64,000 nt of DNA from Zygaena filipendulae (lineage: Eukaryota; Arthropoda; Insecta; Lepidoptera; Zygaenidae). Positions 63,572 through 64,000 of this stretch are shown here, in pieces. A program made the position numbers and the translations under genes. The stretch spans positions 5,146,001 through 5,210,000 of the forward strand of contig OU015678.1 of NCBI GenBank assembly GCA_907165275.2. The letters run 5' to 3'. The notes beneath the pieces are model-generated. The model saw only the letters and a list, made by a program, of their open reading frames with translations, had not been told where the DNA came from and searched no databases. Numbering within the stretch: the first letter of the stretch is position 1; every line of letters starts with the position of its first letter.

Positions 63572-63957
63572 TTACTAGTATTATAAATGCGAAAGTGAGT
63601 TTGTTTGTTTGTTTGTTACGCTTTCACGGCTTAACGGCTCCATCGTTCATCGTGAAATTTTGCATACACATTATCAGGGGTACAGAGAAGTACATAGGGT
63701 ACTTTTTATCCCTGAATTCCCGCGGGAACTACAAAATTACCGCGGGTGAAACCGCTAGTGCTATTATAAAAGCAAATGTGTTTGTTTGTTTGTTACGCTT
63801 TCACGCCTTAACGGCTCCAGCGATCATCGTGAAATTTTGCATACACGTTGTCAGGGGTACAGAGAAGGACATGGGGTAGGTAGGTACTTTTTGTCCCGGA
63901 ATTTCCGCGGGAACTCCCAACTTAACTATCGCGGGTGTAACCGCAGGAAACAGCTAG
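63572..63957 (+). mobile_element. Two tandem Helitron type A copies
   Basis: 63572..63757 (ttactagtattataaatgcg ... gcgggtgaaaccgctag|t) and 63759..63957 (ctattataaaagcaaatgtg ... ccgcaggaaacagCTAG|T). Confidence 0.7.
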
Positions 63958-64000
63958 TAATTATATATGTATAGCGGCACCAAACCACGAGTCATCCATC

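Noticed and set aside
1..64000. Endogenous virus or LTR retrotransposon
   Set aside because: No long terminal direct repeats, primer-binding site or gag/pol/env-like frame was seen.

Overview
The window is nuclear DNA from an insect, most likely a moth or butterfly (Lepidoptera). Evidence: spliced genes with short GT-AG exons, AT-rich intergenic DNA, and dozens of copies of the Helitron type common in lepidopteran genomes (5' TC..TACTAATATTATAAA, 3' GC-rich hairpin then CTAG|T). Species cannot be named. No bacterial operon, CRISPR array, rRNA, true tRNA gene or endogenous virus was seen.

Three genes can be assembled by matching exon phases. (1) 1..4941, plus strand: the C-terminal part of a THAP-like protein with one C2H2 zinc finger and a tail rich in SUMO-consensus motifs; its 5' end lies before the window. 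(2) 15908..31285, plus strand: a complete six-exon gene for an 872-residue ankyrin-repeat protein, probably a nuclear I-kappa-B-like regulator. (3) 38093..58438, minus strand: the last eight exons of a CD36-family class B scavenger receptor; the first roughly 90 residues lie beyond the window or were not found. Genes 2 and 3 converge on 31.3-38.1 kb. One orphan exon-like segment (9327..9404) and one coding-like minus-strand frame (54557..54850) remain unassigned.

The rest is mostly mobile DNA. Families defined by internal comparison: Helitron types A, B and C; MITE M1 (GGGATGTTGACTA ends, TGACGTCA motifs) with relatives M1b/M1c; M2 (GGACGCAGATAAGCAATA); M3 (foldback, CCGCCGCACTCAGAGTCGAC); M4 (CAACGTGTTAATGAATTAAC); M5 (GGGTACTTGCATGAA); M6 (CCCGCTCCACATTCACGCGA); a mariner-type relic with about 600-bp inverted repeats; a hAT-type MITE; tRNA-derived SINEs; LINE tails. 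Many are nested, and sister copies give the empty sites. Introns of gene 3 hold four different tandem arrays (unit of about 23 bp, 32 bp, 21 bp and a degenerate TCCTGTC type), three of them close to splice sites.

The genes show no shared pathway from sequence alone; a THAP/zinc-finger factor, an I-kappa-B-like protein and a scavenger receptor are simply neighbours. The strongest leads are transposon ends pressed against splice sites, the frame-preserving 21-bp array that lets a receptor exon read through into its intron, the ankyrin gene itself, and the CRE-carrying MITE family. All functional names rest on motif reading without database search.
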